This document shows positions 5,839 to 8,367 of a stretch of DNA of 8,367 nt, in pieces; position 1 is the stretch's first letter; every line of letters begins with the position of its first letter. The notes beneath the pieces are model-generated. The model worked only from the letters and a program-made list of their open reading frames with translations, did no database searches and was not told the DNA's origin. The translations under genes and the position numbers were made by a program. This DNA is from DATMNI01 sp035570275 (GTDB lineage: Bacteria; Acidobacteriota; Terriglobia; Bryobacterales; Bryobacteraceae): contig DATMNI010000287.1 of assembly GCA_035570275.1 (NCBI GenBank), positions 1-8,367 on the forward strand. Reading direction: 5' to 3'.

Positions 5839-7167
5839 TCAGGGCTTGAAGTGCATCTCCATGAACTTCAAATACTGGTCCCAATCCGACGGAACGGTTC
5901 CGTGCCCGCCGGCATGCATCAGGTAGCCGATATCGTGCATGATGGCTTCACCGGCCGCGGGCATCTTGTCGGTGCCCAAGCCCTGCTTGCCGAGCAAACG
6001 GTAAACCGGCTCGGCCGCGACGGCGGCCAGGAATTCGCCTTTCGGGTCGGACCAGCCATCTCCATCGCCAGTCTGCAGCAGCACGGGGCGCGGCGCCATC
6101 AGCGCCACCAGCAGGTTCGCGTCCACCGGGAATTGGTCCACGTGCTGGGCGTACTTCCCGTAGTTGGCGGTGAACTGGTATGGATATCGCGTGGGCGCGG
6201 TGAGGTGCGCGATGGTCTCGCCGTAATTACGGCGGCTCAGCGCGGCGCCGCCTTCACCGGAACAACTGGCGATCACCATGGCGATGCGCGTATCGTGGGC
6301 GCCCGCCCACATCACGGTCTTGCCCAGCCGGGAAATACCCAGGATGGCGATCCGCTTTGCGTCCACTTGGGGATCGGTCTCGAAGTAATCCACAGCCCGG
6401 CTCAGGCCCCAGGCCCAGGCGGAGATGGCGCCCCATTCGTCGGGCGCGGGCTCGGTCTGGCCCGGCTTCAGGTATTGCGCGCGAATCCCCAACCCGACGC
6501 CGCCCAGGAAGTCGGGGTCAATGTCGCCATAGTAAATGGTGGCCACGCCGATGCCCTTGGCCAGGAACGGCAGCGGGTTGATGCGGCCGAATCCGCCTTT
6601 GGGGGCGGGGACGCGTTTCTTGTCGCGGCCCCAGACTTCGCCGGGCTTGATGCCGGGGTCGTCCACGGCGCTCGAGTTGGCCGTGAAGCTGATGTTCAAG
6701 AGCAGCGGCACCGGTTTCCTGGCATCGGCAGGCAGGTAGAGCAGCACGTCCATCCTGGGACCCGCTTTGTCCGCGGTGAAATACACCGTCACCTGGCGGC
6801 GGATGGCCTTGCCGTCCAGCGCCGGCGCGGCTTTTTCGAAGACGTCGAAGCTCATGTCTTTGGGACGGCCGGGCGCGCGGCCATACTCGTTCTCTTCGAA
6901 CAGGCGCACCAACTCCGGACGGCGTTTCTCGTTCCAGGTCTTGGCGTCGCGCACCGGTTTCCCGTTGGCCAGCGTCAACGGGTCGGGCAGGGTGTAGTTG
7001 CCCACCAGGGCTTCATCATAGTTGACTGGAATGCCCGCCACCACGGCGGGCGGGGCACCCTTCTGGGCCTGTTTTTCGGCCTGCTTTTGGGCCTGGCCGA
7101 AGAGGGTGGCCGCAAAAGTCGCCGCAATAACCAACGGCGCAATCGAACGCAGACTGCGGAATGTCAT
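5839..7167 (-). CDS. Secreted CE15-family glucuronoyl-esterase-like hydrolase
   Basis: This 442-residue protein has a signal peptide (hydrophobic residues 9-23, cleavage near Gln25) and a charged QAQKQAEKQAQK linker, then an alpha/beta-hydrolase domain to the end. CE15 hallmarks are present. The nucleophile motif is GISRLGK with Ser279 (family form G-x-S-R-x-G-K), followed by SGEGGA and RRNYGE. The histidine loop is HAGGHGT with His422, followed by DW. Family members cleave the ester joining lignin alcohols to 4-O-methyl-glucuronate on xylan. Fungal enzymes carry their acid 23 residues after the serine; here that place is Cys302. Asp370 in GDGDGW, after a later strand, is the likely acid, as reported for some bacterial CE15 enzymes. 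The start lies 9 nt after the previous stop and lacks a clear ribosome binding site, which suggests translational coupling. Annotation pipelines may label it acetylxylan esterase or plain hydrolase. Confidence 0.88.
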   Translation of the reverse strand: MTFRSLRSIAPLVIAATFAATLFGQAQKQAEKQAQKGAPPAVVAGIPVNYDEALVGNYTLPDPLTLANGKPVRDAKTWNEKRRPELVRLFEENEYGRAPGRPKDMSFDVFEKAAPALDGKAIRRQVTVYFTADKAGPRMDVLLYLPADARKPVPLLLNISFTANSSAVDDPGIKPGEVWGRDKKRVPAPKGGFGRINPLPFLAKGIGVATIYYGDIDPDFLGGVGLGIRAQYLKPGQTEPAPDEWGAISAWAWGLSRAVDYFETDPQVDAKRIAILGISRLGKTVMWAGAHDTRIAMVIASCSGEGGAALSRRNYGETIAHLTAPTRYPYQFTANYGKYAQHVDQFPVDANLLVALMAPRPVLLQTGDGDGWSDPKGEFLAAVAAEPVYRLLGKQGLGTDKMPAAGEAIMHDIGYLMHAGGHGTVPSDWDQYLKFMEMHFKP

Positions 7168-7176
7168 GAAGATATC

Positions 7177-8367
7177 TTATCGCTGAAGGTGCTTTACGTG
7201 GACCCCGGCAGGCGGATTGCCAATCCGCCGCAGGTTGGCAACCTGCCCCACAGGGGTCATGGCAACCACCACGTACGGCGTTTCGGTTTCCATGTCGGGA
7301 TACATTCGTCCGGCGCCATTCTTGGCGACGGCTTCGACGAAGTACATCAGGTCCCACTTCATGTCCAGAAACGCGGCGGGGATGCGGCCCGTGTAGAACC
7401 CGGTCTTGGGGTCCAGCGACATTTCCGCGGTTTGATAATCCTCGTACTGAGTCAAGTGCCGATAGCGCAGACGCAGCCATTTGATATCTGTTGTCACGCT
7501 GGCCGGCGCCGCCACTTTCGCGGAAACTTCCACATCCCGTCCGAGTTTGGCGGCGGGCGCCGGCAGCAGCTTGACGGATGGCGGTTCGCCCGCGGCGGTT
7601 CGCAGCGGAAAAATGTGCCCGAAGGCTGACGGAGAGTGGTCGGCTTCCTGCCGCTCGGCCAGCAGTTGCTCGAAATTCCGTCCCAGAAGCTGGTATTCCT
7701 CCTTCCAGTGCCGGCTGAACCCCACGGCGTGCGCTCCGAACGCCAGGTTCTCGGAGTATACGTCGCCCGCCGCGGTGACGATCTGCCCCCAGGCTTCGAG
7801 CGCCTTTCTCTCATTGGCGATGGCGACGTCGAACTGAGCCAGATCGCCCGGGTTCTGTTTGTAGAGGTTGTATGTGACTCCCGCCAGTAACCGCCACGAA
7901 TGGTAGCGTGCCAGACCGGCAAGAATCCGCAGGTCGGTGAGGGTTGAACGCAACTCGTTGCCGGCGCCGCCACGCTTCTCAGCCTGCGCTACCTCAGCCT
8001 GCTTCACCTCGGCCAGAATCGCGTCGGCCGTTTGGGCGAACCAGCGGCTGGTCTCTTCGGGCCGGCGCATCGCGGTGTCGGTGCCCTGCACCAGGCTTTT
8101 CGCCTCTTCCCGTACATTCAGGAATTGCTGCACGTCGCTGCCCTCTTCGCCGGCGTATTCGGGCAAGCTGCCCTGGCGATTCATTTCGGCCCATCCGCGC
8201 GTGGTGGGGAAATTCCGATACAGGTAGCTCGCGGCCACGATGCGCGGCAACACTTTGCTGGCAGCGTGCAGCCCCTTCATCACGTGAGGCCCGGCCTGCG
8301 GCCCGAAGCGGACGCCGAACTCGTGCTCCCACACTTCCGCGGGCGTCTCGGGATTATAGGTAAGCCG
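7177..8367 (-). CDS. C-terminal part of a large protein, possibly polysaccharide-related; 5' end outside window
   Basis: The frame is open to the right edge; the GTG at 8334 is internal, preceded in frame by RLTYNPETPAE. The visible 396 residues begin with a helical part (NPETPAEVWEHEFGVRFG, then ASKVLPRIVAASYLYRNFPT and RPEETSRWFAQTADAIL). A further helical stretch contains GDVYSENLAFG and HWKEEYQLL. A beta-rich C-terminal module follows, with WLRLRYRHLTQYEDYQTAEM, TGFYTGRIPAAFLDMKWDLM and YPDMETETPYVVV. The overall pattern recalls large secreted glycoside-hydrolase-like proteins of Acidobacteriota and Verrucomicrobia. With a glucuronoyl esterase directly downstream, an alpha-glucuronidase-related role is attractive but unproven, because the catalytic part would lie outside the window. 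The last 20 or so residues (VGQVANLRRIGNPPAG and after) are encoded by an inserted palindromic repeat and are not part of the domain. Confidence 0.85.
   Translation of the reverse strand, partial: RLTYNPETPAEVWEHEFGVRFGPQAGPHVMKGLHAASKVLPRIVAASYLYRNFPTTRGWAEMNRQGSLPEYAGEEGSDVQQFLNVREEAKSLVQGTDTAMRRPEETSRWFAQTADAILAEVKQAEVAQAEKRGGAGNELRSTLTDLRILAGLARYHSWRLLAGVTYNLYKQNPGDLAQFDVAIANERKALEAWGQIVTAAGDVYSENLAFGAHAVGFSRHWKEEYQLLGRNFEQLLAERQEADHSPSAFGHIFPLRTAAGEPPSVKLLPAPAAKLGRDVEVSAKVAAPASVTTDIKWLRLRYRHLTQYEDYQTAEMSLDPKTGFYTGRIPAAFLDMKWDLMYFVEAVAKNGAGRMYPDMETETPYVVVAMTPVGQVANLRRIGNPPAGVHVKHLQR
7211..7246. repeat. Double-palindrome repeat inside the 3' end of the 7177 gene
   Basis: Two perfect palindromes lie back to back: GGCGGATTGCCAATCCGCC (7211-7229) and GCAGGTTGGCAACCTGC (7230-7246), each with a single central base. 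An outer pair GACCCC (7201-7206) and GGGGTC (7253-7258) could close them into a three-way junction. On the coding strand it reads QVANLRRIGNPPAG. I associate this GCAGGTTGGCAACCTGC type with dispersed repeats that invade coding regions in Acidobacteriota, Planctomycetota and Verrucomicrobiota. That association is recollection; the palindromes are directly visible. Confidence 0.8.

Noticed and set aside
5851..7629. 592-codon open frame on the + strand
   Set aside because: It lies antisense to the CE15 esterase and the 3' end of its upstream neighbour. The product is rich in Gly, Arg, His and Val with no domain, as expected from the complement of GC-rich coding DNA.

Overview
The window most likely comes from a high-GC Acidobacteriota genome of the Bryobacterales/Solibacter type. 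The pointers are a very large Oar-like TonB-dependent receptor with an N-terminal carboxypeptidase-regulatory domain, a bacterial CE15-type esterase, a short orphan 'recombinase-domain' protein, and two palindromic repeats of a kind I associate with acidobacterial and planctomycete genomes. The assignment rests on protein style and repeat style, not on a marker gene.

Layout. Positions 1-654 (+) hold the 3' part of a class I SAM-dependent methyltransferase cut by the left edge. Positions 847-1287 (+) hold a 146-residue protein resembling the middle (recombinase) domain of serine recombinases but lacking the catalytic resolvase domain. These + strand genes converge on a - strand block. The two sides are separated at 1302-1355 by a long, near-perfect hairpin. 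Positions 1364-4819 (-) encode a 1151-residue TonB-dependent receptor with a clear signal peptide and a strong AGGAGG ribosome binding site. Its likely promoter lies at 5103-5131, with a perfect 17-bp palindrome just upstream of the -35 box, which predicts a leader of about 277 nt. Positions 5151-5838 contain no confident gene. They hold two coding-looking short frames on the - strand (5532-5828 and 5303-5455) and three similar TTCC...GGAA hairpins. Positions 5839-7167 (-) encode a secreted CE15-family glucuronoyl-esterase-like hydrolase. Nine bases upstream of it is the 3' end of a larger gene (7177 to the right edge, -), whose last codons are formed by a double-palindrome repeat.

How it fits together. 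The right-hand gene and the CE15 esterase are almost certainly one transcript. CE15 enzymes cleave the ester between lignin alcohols and 4-O-methyl-glucuronic acid on glucuronoxylan. The partial gene looks like an accessory protein of the same polysaccharide-degrading system, though I cannot name its family with certainty. The large receptor downstream, in the same orientation but with its own promoter, could import oligosaccharides released at the surface. That link is inference from adjacency only. No CRISPR array, tRNA, rRNA, complete insertion sequence or defence system was seen.
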